A stretch of 30,377 nucleotides of DNA from a virus, in the IMG/VR virus record IMGVR_UViG_3300040811_001571, positions 1-30,377 of that record, one strand, 5' to 3'. Of the stretch, positions 8,979 through 17,462 are shown in pieces. The position numbers and the translations under genes were made by a program. Position 1 is the first letter of the stretch, and each line of letters starts with the position of its first letter. The notes beneath the pieces were generated by a model. That model ran no database searches. It saw only the letters and a list, made by a program, of their open reading frames with translations, and was not told the origin of the DNA.

Positions 8979-11954
8979 ATGGCTATTACAAAAATTACAT
9001 CTAGAGTTATAGAATTGGGCGCAATTGACTCAACGCATCTTGCAAGTGGAGTAATTACTTCTGATCATTTAACAGGTATTACAACTGATAATGTTACTGA
9101 AGGTAGCACTAATCTTTATTATGCTGATTCTTTAGTTGATTCGCATTTAAGTGGCGGCACTGGAGTAACATATTCTTCAGGTGCAATATCTATTGGTCAA
9201 GATGTAAGTACATCAGCCACACCAACATTTGGTAATATTACTACAACAGGATATATTGCAGGACCTTCTACACTTACACTTGATCCGGCTGGAGTTGGAG
9301 ATAATACTGGAACAGTCGTAATCGCTGGTAATTTACAAGTAGACGGAACAACAACCACAATTAATTCAACCGCTCTGACAGTGGATGATTTAAATATCAC
9401 ATTAGCATCAGGTGCAGCAAATGTTGCTGCGACAAATGGTGCAGGTATTACAGTTGATACTGCAAATGCTTCATTAATATATGATGCTACAACTGATGAC
9501 TGGAGATTTAATAAAGCTCTTGATATATCTTCATCTGACTTAATGTCTTTAACTTATCAAAGAACTGGAGTTTCTGCAAAGAAATGGGGATTTGATTCAG
9601 ATAATTCAGCAACGTATTGGGTTAATATTACAGATAATGTAAGACCACTTACGGTATATAACGATGGAAGAGTTGTAGTAAGCGAAAAGATTGGAGTAGG
9701 TGTTACGGGATATCCGTCAAAAGCACTTCATTTATCTCACGCTACAGATGCTGATGGTATTTTAATCGACCATGAAACAGTTGGTGGATTTAGTGATATA
9801 TTATTTAGAACAAAAAATAATGCGTCCAATCAGATTGCCATGAATAGAATTCGATCTGATATGATTGATGGAAGTACCGGATTGGAAGATTCCGAATTAA
9901 CCATTTATGGTATGAATGATGGTAATGAAAAAGTAGGATTAGTATTAGATAGAATGAGCTCAACCTACATTAGTGCATTTACAACATTTGATGATTATTC
10001 AGACACCTCGGGTAGTAGTAATTATTTTGAATTAGGAACATGGGCTGCTGGAGCAAGCAGTAGAATTACTATACGAATTAATGGAGCAAATTCCTATAGT
10101 AATGGGTTTGATCCGGCTGGAGAAACTGTTATACATGGAACAATTACAAATGCTCCAGACTTTGAAGGATTCTTTTATGGTGTAACATCGTATGGTACAA
10201 TATCTAATGTTGCCATTAAACAGAATGGTAGTAATTATACAATATATGTTTTACCAGGCACTTATGCGTCATATGAAGCGCATGTAACAATTACACGCAA
10301 TAGTAACTGGGTTCCAAAACATTCTGGCGCTGATACGGGAAGTACTTCAGCTCCTTCAGGTTCTGTTCAATTACAATCATTATATAGTATATCAACAGCA
10401 GGTCAGAGAAGATTAACTATTACTTCAGGCGGCAATGTTGGTATAGGTAATACCGGTCCTACTGCACTATTACATCTTGGTAATTCTGGAATGACTACTA
10501 ACCCTGTTGGAATCGGAATTCAAAACAATACAAGATATTATGCTCTTGAAGTAAACTCTGGTGCGTTAAGAGTAAAAGATGTAAGTGCTGGTAGTATTGA
10601 AAGATTAAGACTTACCTCTGGTGGTAAATTAGCTATTGGTGATATTGCAACTGCAGGTGATCCAAATAGATACTTATCTGTATATAGTCCTTCAACACAA
10701 TCATCTGGATTCAATGACATTGCAGAATTTTTGGCTCCATCTCAAACAGGCGGTGGAGTAAGTGTAAACTTTGGTATTGCAAACTCTACAAAGAATGTTG
10801 GTAAAATCGTATTTAATTACGGCAGTTCAGGTTCTAATAATAACAGTATTGGTTTAGGTTTTTTTGATGCCGATAACCTAATGGTTATTAAAGCTAATGG
10901 AAAGGTTGGTATAGGCGCGAGCAATCCAACTTTAGGCGAACTTACAGTATATGGAAACTCAGCTTCCAACGATTCTACTTTATATTTAGAAACACCTGAT
11001 AGTAGTACCTTCAGGCATATGATAAATGCTTATGCTCCAAATGTAACTGGTGGCCAAAATGTTTTATTCATGATGGGTAAAGCAGGTAGTACAAAAAATG
11101 CTGGTTATATAGGCTATAAGTGGAATGGTAATAGCAGCAATTTAAATTTCTTAACCTTTGGTCATTGGGGCAGTGACAATTTAATGAACTTAAGTGGTGA
11201 CGGTAAACTTTTAGTAGGAACACAAACTGATAGAGGACGTAAAGTTGTAGTAGAAGGCACAGGCGATTTAGTGGCTCTATATTCTACTAATACCGGAGTA
11301 GGTGGTGCTCAATTGGATTTAATTCATGATTCATCTTCAAAAGCTGATGGTGATTTAGTTGGTAGAGTCTTATTTAGTACAGATGTAAGACAATATGCTA
11401 ATATTCACGGTGTTGCCTCGAATCATGCAGGTGAAGGCGAATTACATTTAGGTGTAAGAGAAAGCAGTAGTGTTTATAATTCATCTGCTGCAATTGTAAA
11501 TAATAAAGGTAGATTTCAAAGTAAAGGATATAGAAATGATATAGTAGAAGATTGGATTATTACAGGTAGTTATACGCAAAACACTTGGTATACCCTAACT
11601 GATAGAGGAGCAATGATAACTCTTGGTTATGGTGAGGGTATATATCAATTTCAATGTTATGCAAGTTGTTTCAATGCGGGTATTAGTTTATATCAAACTC
11701 ATCGCATATATGAACAATTTTATTTAATAAATGTTGCAAGTAATGGAGCAAGTACTCATGAATTTAGACAAGGACCTTCATTTGGTCATGCTGTAAATTC
11801 TGGCCATGATGCAATTGGATTAAGATATAGAGAAACTTATGGTGGTGCTCAGGGTGGTCCATTAATTGAATGGAGTCCTAAAGCAGGGGGTTTAACTAAC
11901 CTATCGACTTCTGCTGGATATCAATTATATTTCTATTTAAGGAGAGTTGGATAA
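8979..11954 (+). CDS. Tail fibre / adhesin with EGSTNLYY and VGIG repeats
   Basis: 991 aa, start MAITKITSRVI. Residues ~41-94 carry EGSTNLYYADS and SGGTGVTYSSG, a motif widespread in phage fibre N-terminal regions, followed directly by module A (9261-9515). This 139-codon block (9099-9515) aligns gaplessly with the block at 12298-12714 in the next large fibre. The shaft has about five repeats (KIGVGVTG, NVGIGNTGP, KLAIGD, KVGIGASNP, KLLVGTQ). The C-terminal ~150 residues, ending LYFYLRRVG, are unlike the tips of the other fibres and probably set receptor specificity. The stop overlaps the ATG of the following 70-aa gene by one base. Fibre identity is well supported; receptor unknown. Confidence 0.85.
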   Translation: MAITKITSRVIELGAIDSTHLASGVITSDHLTGITTDNVTEGSTNLYYADSLVDSHLSGGTGVTYSSGAISIGQDVSTSATPTFGNITTTGYIAGPSTLTLDPAGVGDNTGTVVIAGNLQVDGTTTTINSTALTVDDLNITLASGAANVAATNGAGITVDTANASLIYDATTDDWRFNKALDISSSDLMSLTYQRTGVSAKKWGFDSDNSATYWVNITDNVRPLTVYNDGRVVVSEKIGVGVTGYPSKALHLSHATDADGILIDHETVGGFSDILFRTKNNASNQIAMNRIRSDMIDGSTGLEDSELTIYGMNDGNEKVGLVLDRMSSTYISAFTTFDDYSDTSGSSNYFELGTWAAGASSRITIRINGANSYSNGFDPAGETVIHGTITNAPDFEGFFYGVTSYGTISNVAIKQNGSNYTIYVLPGTYASYEAHVTITRNSNWVPKHSGADTGSTSAPSGSVQLQSLYSISTAGQRRLTITSGGNVGIGNTGPTALLHLGNSGMTTNPVGIGIQNNTRYYALEVNSGALRVKDVSAGSIERLRLTSGGKLAIGDIATAGDPNRYLSVYSPSTQSSGFNDIAEFLAPSQTGGGVSVNFGIANSTKNVGKIVFNYGSSGSNNNSIGLGFFDADNLMVIKANGKVGIGASNPTLGELTVYGNSASNDSTLYLETPDSSTFRHMINAYAPNVTGGQNVLFMMGKAGSTKNAGYIGYKWNGNSSNLNFLTFGHWGSDNLMNLSGDGKLLVGTQTDRGRKVVVEGTGDLVALYSTNTGVGGAQLDLIHDSSSKADGDLVGRVLFSTDVRQYANIHGVASNHAGEGELHLGVRESSSVYNSSAAIVNNKGRFQSKGYRNDIVEDWIITGSYTQNTWYTLTDRGAMITLGYGEGIYQFQCYASCFNAGISLYQTHRIYEQFYLINVASNGASTHEFRQGPSFGHAVNSGHDAIGLRYRETYGGAQGGPLIEWSPKAGGLTNLSTSAGYQLYFYLRRVG
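9099..9515 (+). repeat. Paralogous N-terminal fibre block (EGSTNLY region plus module A copy 2)
   Basis: 139 codons aligning without gaps to 12298-12714, about 113 residues identical by hand count. The last 85 codons (9261-9515) are module A. DNA stretches of up to about 20 bases are identical, such as at the start of the EGSTNLY motif. Confidence 0.85.
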
Positions 11955-12166
11955 TGGCAACAAGTGTAAAAATAATTTATAAAATAGAAGATCAGTCTAT
12001 CGTAGGATTTATTACTTCTGATATTGATAGTGCAGAACACTTAGAAAGATGCGATGATACTATAAATATTAGTACTAATACTATTACTTGGGACGATGAC
12101 GATTTACATTATCCGCATGAAGTAACTGTAGACGAAAACGGCTTAGCCAGTAAGGTAGAAGAATAA
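11954..12166 (+). CDS. Small fibre-linked protein, 70 aa, function unknown
   Basis: The start overlaps the stop of the preceding fibre (TAATG) and its stop overlaps the start of the next fibre in the same way, so all three are translationally coupled. The protein has an N-terminal beta-like stretch (VKIIYKIEDQSIVGFI), an acidic middle including four aspartates in a row, and no membrane segment. No family is recognised. By position it is the partner of the fibre at 8979; a chaperone or tip role is inference only. Confidence 0.8.
   Translation: MATSVKIIYKIEDQSIVGFITSDIDSAEHLERCDDTINISTNTITWDDDDLHYPHEVTVDENGLASKVEE
12061..12068 (+). promoter_or_regulatory. Possible internal late promoter within gene 11954
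   Basis: Exact TATAAATA inside the 70-aa gene, about 98 bases before the start of the 1230-aa fibre. It could give that fibre its own late transcript. A few chance matches to this octamer are expected in 30 kb of such AT-rich DNA, so the call is weak. Confidence 0.3.
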
Positions 12167-15100
12167 TGGCATTCACATTAAATAGAAGATTAGCACAACT
12201 CGTAGATAGTAATGGCCAGTTAAATACTGGTAAAATTCCTAATGGTGAAATTACTGTTGCCATGCTTGATTCTGGATTTGATACCGATGGCGTATCAGAA
12301 GGTAGCACTAATCTTTACTTTACAAATGCAAGAATAGATTCACATTTATCTGGTGGAACTGGAGTCACATATTCCTCAGGTGAAATATCAATTGGACAAG
12401 ATGTAAGTACATCTGCTACTCCGACCTTTGGTAATATTACTACAACTGGTTATTTAGCTGGGCCCGCAACATTTACAATTGACCCTGCCGCAGTAGGCGA
12501 TAATACAGGAACAGTTGTCATTGCAGGTAATCTTCAGGTTGATGGTACAACAACCACAATTAATTCAACCACAATGGAAGTTGATGATTTAAATATTACT
12601 CTTGCGAGTGGTGCGGCAAATGCAGCTGCGGCCAATGGTGCTGGAATTACAGTTGACGGTGCAAGTGCAACGATTACTTATGATAGTACGAATGATGAAT
12701 GGGACTTTAATAAAGACATAAATGTAACAGGTACAATTACTTTTGATGGTGGTACTACATCTGCTAATTTAAATTTTGGCGATAACGACAAAGCTGTCTT
12801 TGGAGCAGGTTCAGATTTACAAATCTACCATGATGGTAGTAATAGTTATATTAAAGATGCAGGTACTGGTAGTTTAATTTTAGAAGGCACAACATCAACA
12901 CAAATAAAAGGCTCAACTTTTGTGATTTTGCGTTCTACTGCTGGTGAAAATATGGCAATAGGGAACGCTAATGGCTCTTTTGATTTGTACTATGATGCTG
13001 TAAAAAAACTAGCCACAACCTCAACAGGCATAGATGTAACAGGTACAGTAACTGCTGATGGTTTAACTGTTTCAGCCACTTCGGACGCTTTAATAACTAT
13101 TGCTGATTCAACACTACCTTCGATTCAAAAGTTTGACCTAAAACACAACGCAGGGGCTTCTAGTTTAATTTCTGGAAACAACGGGGCTTATGGAACTTTT
13201 GCACTGCAAGCATATAACGGAACAAGCACTATTAACCGTCTTAACATAGGCTCAGGCGGAGACATCAGCTTCTACGAAGATACAGGAACTACAGCCAAGT
13301 TCTTTTGGGATGCAAGTGCTGAATCGCTTGGAATTGGGACTGATAACCCACAAGAAAAACTTCAAATAAACGGTAATCTTCGAATGTTTTCGGCAGGCTA
13401 CCCTTTAATAGATATTGGTATCACTACGTCTAATTATTTTAGATTTGTGCACGACAATCCAAATGACATATTTAAAATTGGTAAAAACGGTGCGGCTACT
13501 TTAAATATTGGGGGGTCAGGCAACGTTGGTATTGGCACTGATTCTCCAACACAAAAACTTGACGTAGCAGGAACAGCTTTAGTAGAAAACGCAAAACTCA
13601 AAGCAATCGCAGAAAGTAATGCAGACACAGCAGTTGACGTATTTGTATATGATACACGCAAAGATAGCGATGGTGGTGCATGGAGAAAGCGCACACAGAA
13701 TACAAGTTGGTACAACGAAACACTCAACACAAGTACTCGTGGAGCAAGAAAAGAATTTCCATGTGTTGCTGTGATAGTAGTTGAAGCGGCTCAAGTTACT
13801 ATTTACGATGGTGATGATCCTGATATGCCGATGTGGATGGTGTTTAATGGGCTTAATGCTGGTTCATCTTACACATGGCACGGCTCGGGATACTCTGGAG
13901 AAGATAATACTTGTGCGTCTATGAAAAATGGTGTGCTTTGTATTGGTGTAAGTGGAAATGTTGGCACTGTATCTGGATTAAGTACTGTTAGTTTTATAGA
14001 CGAGTTTTTTATAAAATATGGAGGTGCGCCAGGGGACATACAAAGACCTATAGTGTTTCGTAATAGCAACTTTATAGTTAATTATCAAGGTAGTATATAT
14101 GATATAGTGGGCGATAATATTTCTGATGTAACCATGACCGTTCTTCCCAACGCACCAATCAATTCTGACACAGGACTTCCTGTGCCAACCATAGCAATTT
14201 CTATGAATGGTGGCGTGAGTGTTATTAAAGATAATGGAAGTATTGTTGATATAACTTCAGCTAATGGCTGGGTATTCTCTGGGTTTCTTACCTTTGATGA
14301 AGAAAACTACATAATTGCACATGTAGGTAACGCTACTGGTCAAGGTTTAGTATTTAGATATCCTATACCTGCAGGTAATATTACTGTATCATCAGGTGAT
14401 AGTAATCTTATTGCTGGTGGTAATATTTATAATGGTAATTTTAGCCCCACACTTGGTAATTCACTTGGCCAGCTAAATAAAATTGCAGCCGATGAAAGTG
14501 GAGTTTCATTAAATGGAAAAAATAATGGCACTTCTAATTTAGTTAAATACTATAGAAATTATGATGTCTATAGTAAATCATCAGTAGCTTATATCAACTC
14601 GGCTTATAATACCGGTTGGATGCAAGGTGATATTAGGTTAGCCACACTTTCTAGCACTTCAACGGTTGATAATACCGATTATGTTGGAGGTGCTGGAACA
14701 TTTGCAAATGCTGGTGATTGGTCTACAGATTCTCAATGGAGTGTATCGGGAGGTACTGCCTCTTATTCAGGTTCGGGCGTAGCCTATATTAGTAGAACCC
14801 CCACAAGCAATTTTGTTGGTGGTAATTGGTATTATGCAGAATTAGATGTTACATCAGGAAACGCTGGAACTCTTTTATTAGTAAACAGACATCAGTCCGG
14901 AGTATTAAAACCTCATACGAATGGGCTTACAAATGTTGATGTTGGATTTATTCAACTTAGTGGTACAAAATATTTTGCCATGTGGAAACAAAATGCCAAT
15001 AATCAAGGTAGTATATCTCTTTATGCTACTGCAGCTGTAACAGTTGATAATTTTAAAGTATATGAAATGCCTGCTCATGATAGAAGTGTTAATAATAATC

Positions 15101-15858
15101 ACTTTATAAAATATGGTACAATTAATAGTAGTGCTGTTGAAACAGGTGCTGAACTTATATCTTATTCCACAACAGGAAGTATAGGTAATGGTAATTCAGA
15201 TTATCTATTTCAACCATATACTGCCGATTTAGATTTTGGTACTGGAGACCTTTCTACTATTATTTGGTATAGACAAGATTCTTCTCTTAGTGATTGGTCT
15301 CAAATGTTTCAAAGAGGGGGAGAACAATATCTTACTTTAAGAACTCATCCTAGCTCAAATGCTACTTACAATGGTAAAATATTATTTAAAGTTGGAAGTG
15401 CAAGTTGGGCAATTACAGATTATAATACTATTGGTCAAGGATGGATTTGTATTGTTCTTACAAGACAAAGTGGTATAACTAGAATGTATGTAAATGGTAA
15501 TCTTGAATACACAACTGCTACTCATACTGGTACTGTTAATAGCGGAGAAGGATTAAGTATTAATCCAGGAGGAGGTAAGGTTGCATTACTTAGAATGTCT
15601 GCTACAGTACCATCACAAGAACAGATTAAGAAAATATACAATGACGAAAAACATCTTTTTGCAGAAAATGCAAAAGCAACTCTTTATGGCTCTAGTGATG
15701 ATATTGCAGCACTTGCATACGATGTCGACACAGAATTGCTTCATGTAGGAACAAGTGCAGGACGCTCAGTATTCCAAGGACTAAATAGAGTAGATAATAC
15801 TACAGATGCAGTAGGTACGGCAATTAGTGCTAGTAGTGAATTAGTGGTAGAGGAATAA
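12166..15858 (+). CDS. Large tail adhesin with shaft repeats and lectin-like C-terminal domains
   Basis: 1230 aa, the longest protein here. Start MAFTLNRRLAQL, coupled by TAATG to the previous gene. Residues ~45-183 are the paralogous EGSTNLYF plus module A block. LQIYHDGSNSYIKDAGTGSL (around residues 222-241), a motif common in marine phage fibres, follows, then two shaft repeats (SLGIGTDNP, NVGIGTDSP). From about residue 480 the protein changes: a module with NADTAVDVFVYDTRKDSDGG, a long beta-rich region, a CBM-like beta sandwich near 840-970 (NAGDWSTDSQWSVSGGTASY to VTVDNFKVYE), and a LamG/concanavalin-like domain near 1000-1165 (DYLFQPYTADLDFGTGDLST, WICIVLTRQSG, MYVNGNLEY). The domains point to glycan binding; fold calls are by motif pattern. 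The 12.9-13.9 kb part is richer in G+C than the flanks. No 70-90-aa partner follows; the next gene is the 351-aa tail protein. Confidence 0.85.
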   Translation: MAFTLNRRLAQLVDSNGQLNTGKIPNGEITVAMLDSGFDTDGVSEGSTNLYFTNARIDSHLSGGTGVTYSSGEISIGQDVSTSATPTFGNITTTGYLAGPATFTIDPAAVGDNTGTVVIAGNLQVDGTTTTINSTTMEVDDLNITLASGAANAAAANGAGITVDGASATITYDSTNDEWDFNKDINVTGTITFDGGTTSANLNFGDNDKAVFGAGSDLQIYHDGSNSYIKDAGTGSLILEGTTSTQIKGSTFVILRSTAGENMAIGNANGSFDLYYDAVKKLATTSTGIDVTGTVTADGLTVSATSDALITIADSTLPSIQKFDLKHNAGASSLISGNNGAYGTFALQAYNGTSTINRLNIGSGGDISFYEDTGTTAKFFWDASAESLGIGTDNPQEKLQINGNLRMFSAGYPLIDIGITTSNYFRFVHDNPNDIFKIGKNGAATLNIGGSGNVGIGTDSPTQKLDVAGTALVENAKLKAIAESNADTAVDVFVYDTRKDSDGGAWRKRTQNTSWYNETLNTSTRGARKEFPCVAVIVVEAAQVTIYDGDDPDMPMWMVFNGLNAGSSYTWHGSGYSGEDNTCASMKNGVLCIGVSGNVGTVSGLSTVSFIDEFFIKYGGAPGDIQRPIVFRNSNFIVNYQGSIYDIVGDNISDVTMTVLPNAPINSDTGLPVPTIAISMNGGVSVIKDNGSIVDITSANGWVFSGFLTFDEENYIIAHVGNATGQGLVFRYPIPAGNITVSSGDSNLIAGGNIYNGNFSPTLGNSLGQLNKIAADESGVSLNGKNNGTSNLVKYYRNYDVYSKSSVAYINSAYNTGWMQGDIRLATLSSTSTVDNTDYVGGAGTFANAGDWSTDSQWSVSGGTASYSGSGVAYISRTPTSNFVGGNWYYAELDVTSGNAGTLLLVNRHQSGVLKPHTNGLTNVDVGFIQLSGTKYFAMWKQNANNQGSISLYATAAVTVDNFKVYEMPAHDRSVNNNHFIKYGTINSSAVETGAELISYSTTGSIGNGNSDYLFQPYTADLDFGTGDLSTIIWYRQDSSLSDWSQMFQRGGEQYLTLRTHPSSNATYNGKILFKVGSASWAITDYNTIGQGWICIVLTRQSGITRMYVNGNLEYTTATHTGTVNSGEGLSINPGGGKVALLRMSATVPSQEQIKKIYNDEKHLFAENAKATLYGSSDDIAALAYDVDTELLHVGTSAGRSVFQGLNRVDNTTDAVGTAISASSELVVEE
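12298..12714 (+). repeat. Paralogous N-terminal fibre block (EGSTNLY region plus module A copy 3)
   Basis: Gapless partner of 9099-9515. The module A part (12460-12714) also aligns without gaps to 2873-3127, making three copies of exactly 255 bases. Confidence 0.85.
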
Positions 15859-15862
15859 TAAG

Positions 15863-16918
15863 ATGGCAGTAAAAATTACAAAACCAGAAATTAATATAAG
15901 AGAAAAAATTGCTGAACTCGATAAACCTTCAGGAATTGCAGGTGAAGCAATGTTACGTGCTGAGACACCACAGGAACAATTTAGTTTAATTGGTGCTGGT
16001 CGTAAAAATATATTAATAAATGGAAATTTTTTAGTAGGGCAAAGAGACCGAGCAATAACTAGTGATTATACTAGCACAGCCTCTTTTAGATATATTCTTG
16101 ACAAATGGCAAAACAGGCCTTATGGTACTACACCTCACACATTAAGGAGACATGAAGTCATACTGCCGAATGGCGATTATGCATATAGTCTTAAAATTAC
16201 TGAAACAGGTAATGGAGGAGCACCATTTTGGCATTTAATTAATACCCCTGAAATAGAAAGATGGCATTTAGGTCAAACATTTACTGTTTCGTATTGGTAT
16301 AGAACTAACTGTCCAACTGTTCAACCTAGATATTGTGACAGCGCTGTTTGTGTTATTATTGACAAAGATTTAATAGGTGATGAGCAATGGCATAAAATAG
16401 AATGGCAATTACCATGTTCTACTAATGCAACAGTGGGAAGTAATTACCAGATACATCCGATGTTTGCAAAATCTAGTGGAGAGGATATTTTAGCAAATGA
16501 ATATGTAGAAATTGCACAAGTTCAAATGGAGCTTGGAGAAATAGCAACTCCATTTGAACATAGAAGCTATGATGAAGAATTAAAATTATGCCAAAGATAT
16601 TTTCAAAAAATGGGAATAGGCACTTCAGGTTACAGTAATAGCTCAGGATCTGCTATTTCTTTCGCCTTTAGATTTTTTACAAATATGAGAACTGAACCTT
16701 CAGTAACAATAAATAATACTTCATTTGCATTTGCAGATACATTTGTTTCTATGAGAAATGCAAGTTCTCCGTCAATTTCATATAATGGATTTTCTCAAGT
16801 TAGTGGGTCAGAAGTAACTGGGGGAGAACTACAGATTACAACAGGTACAACTACTACAGCAAGTAATTTTCAACAACTTTATAGCGAAGATGCTATATGG
16901 TTTGACGCGGACTTTTAA
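15863..16918 (+). CDS. Lectin-like tail protein, possible receptor-binding protein
   Basis: 351 aa. The ATG is preceded by AGAGGAA at 15849-15855. The N-terminal ~48 residues (MAVKITKPEINIREKIAEL, GIAGEAMLRAETPQEQF) are a recurrent attachment segment of marine T4-like phages. Then comes a beta-sandwich region typical of a widespread phage tail family: RKNILINGNFLVGQR near 48-62, YILDKWQ, EIAQVQMELGEIATPFEHRS and LKLCQRYFQK near 245-254. This family is usually viewed as carbohydrate-binding. The last ~95 residues (Ser/Thr-rich) are probably variable. It lacks VGIGT repeats and is a third the length of the other fibres, so it may be a distal tip attached to one of them. The following gene starts 2 bases later. 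Confidence 0.85.
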   Translation: MAVKITKPEINIREKIAELDKPSGIAGEAMLRAETPQEQFSLIGAGRKNILINGNFLVGQRDRAITSDYTSTASFRYILDKWQNRPYGTTPHTLRRHEVILPNGDYAYSLKITETGNGGAPFWHLINTPEIERWHLGQTFTVSYWYRTNCPTVQPRYCDSAVCVIIDKDLIGDEQWHKIEWQLPCSTNATVGSNYQIHPMFAKSSGEDILANEYVEIAQVQMELGEIATPFEHRSYDEELKLCQRYFQKMGIGTSGYSNSSGSAISFAFRFFTNMRTEPSVTINNTSFAFADTFVSMRNASSPSISYNGFSQVSGSEVTGGELQITTGTTTTASNFQQLYSEDAIWFDADF

Positions 16919-16920
16919 AA

Positions 16921-17454
16921 ATGACTTATTCAATATTAAATTCACCTTACGATGATAGTATTACTGGAATTAAATTAGGTGATTCTATTATCCCATTAAA
17001 TTTAAAAAATAGAGATTATCAAGAAATATTAGATGATATTATTGAAAATGGAGATAGTAATTGGGACGTTGATATTCCAGAATCTATTCAAACTGATGCA
17101 GATACAAAACTATTTGAACAACAAGTAGAAGCATATAAAACAGCAAGTGCTCGATTAGAACAGTATCAACTTTCTGTAGGTGTACCTGAATCAAGTAAAA
17201 TAATTGTGATTGGGCATGAGTGGAACGAAGAAACAGAAGAAATGCAAGATATTACGGAAACAGTTGTAATTCCCGCAATTGAACCTCTTGAAGCAACAGT
17301 AGAGGTTACATCTACTGATTTTGACACTGATACCAGTACAACAGAAACAGTTCCAAACCCATTAATTGTAAAAGATGATGAAGAAAGAGATGCGGCACAG
17401 GTTGTTATCGATAATACACCTCAGGCAGTTAAAGACCACGTAGACGGGGAATAA
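16921..17454 (+). CDS. Possible tail fibre assembly or fibre-linked protein, 177 aa
   Basis: Starts two bases after the stop of the lectin-like protein, with no clear ribosome binding site, so it is probably coupled. The N-terminal part contains IPLNLKNRDYQEILDDII (about residues 23-40), resembling the IP-NRDYQEYL-W segment seen in small proteins encoded beside phage tail fibres. The middle is helical (EQQVEAYKTASARLEQYQL) and the C-terminal half is acidic and Thr/Val-rich. Role as chaperone or structural partner is inferred from this motif and from position. The late promoter of the next fibre overlaps its last codons. Confidence 0.75.
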   Translation: MTYSILNSPYDDSITGIKLGDSIIPLNLKNRDYQEILDDIIENGDSNWDVDIPESIQTDADTKLFEQQVEAYKTASARLEQYQLSVGVPESSKIIVIGHEWNEETEEMQDITETVVIPAIEPLEATVEVTSTDFDTDTSTTETVPNPLIVKDDEERDAAQVVIDNTPQAVKDHVDGE

Positions 17455-17457
17455 ATA
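17450..17457 (+). promoter_or_regulatory. Late promoter, near-leaderless, for fibre gene 17463
   Basis: AATAAATA, one mismatch to TATAAATA, ending 5 bases before the ATG, the same spacing as at 8966-8973. The shared string ATAAATAGTARTATGG spans octamer and start codon at both sites. A GGGGA at 17446-17450 could serve read-through mRNA. Confidence 0.65.
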
Positions 17458-17462
17458 GTAAT

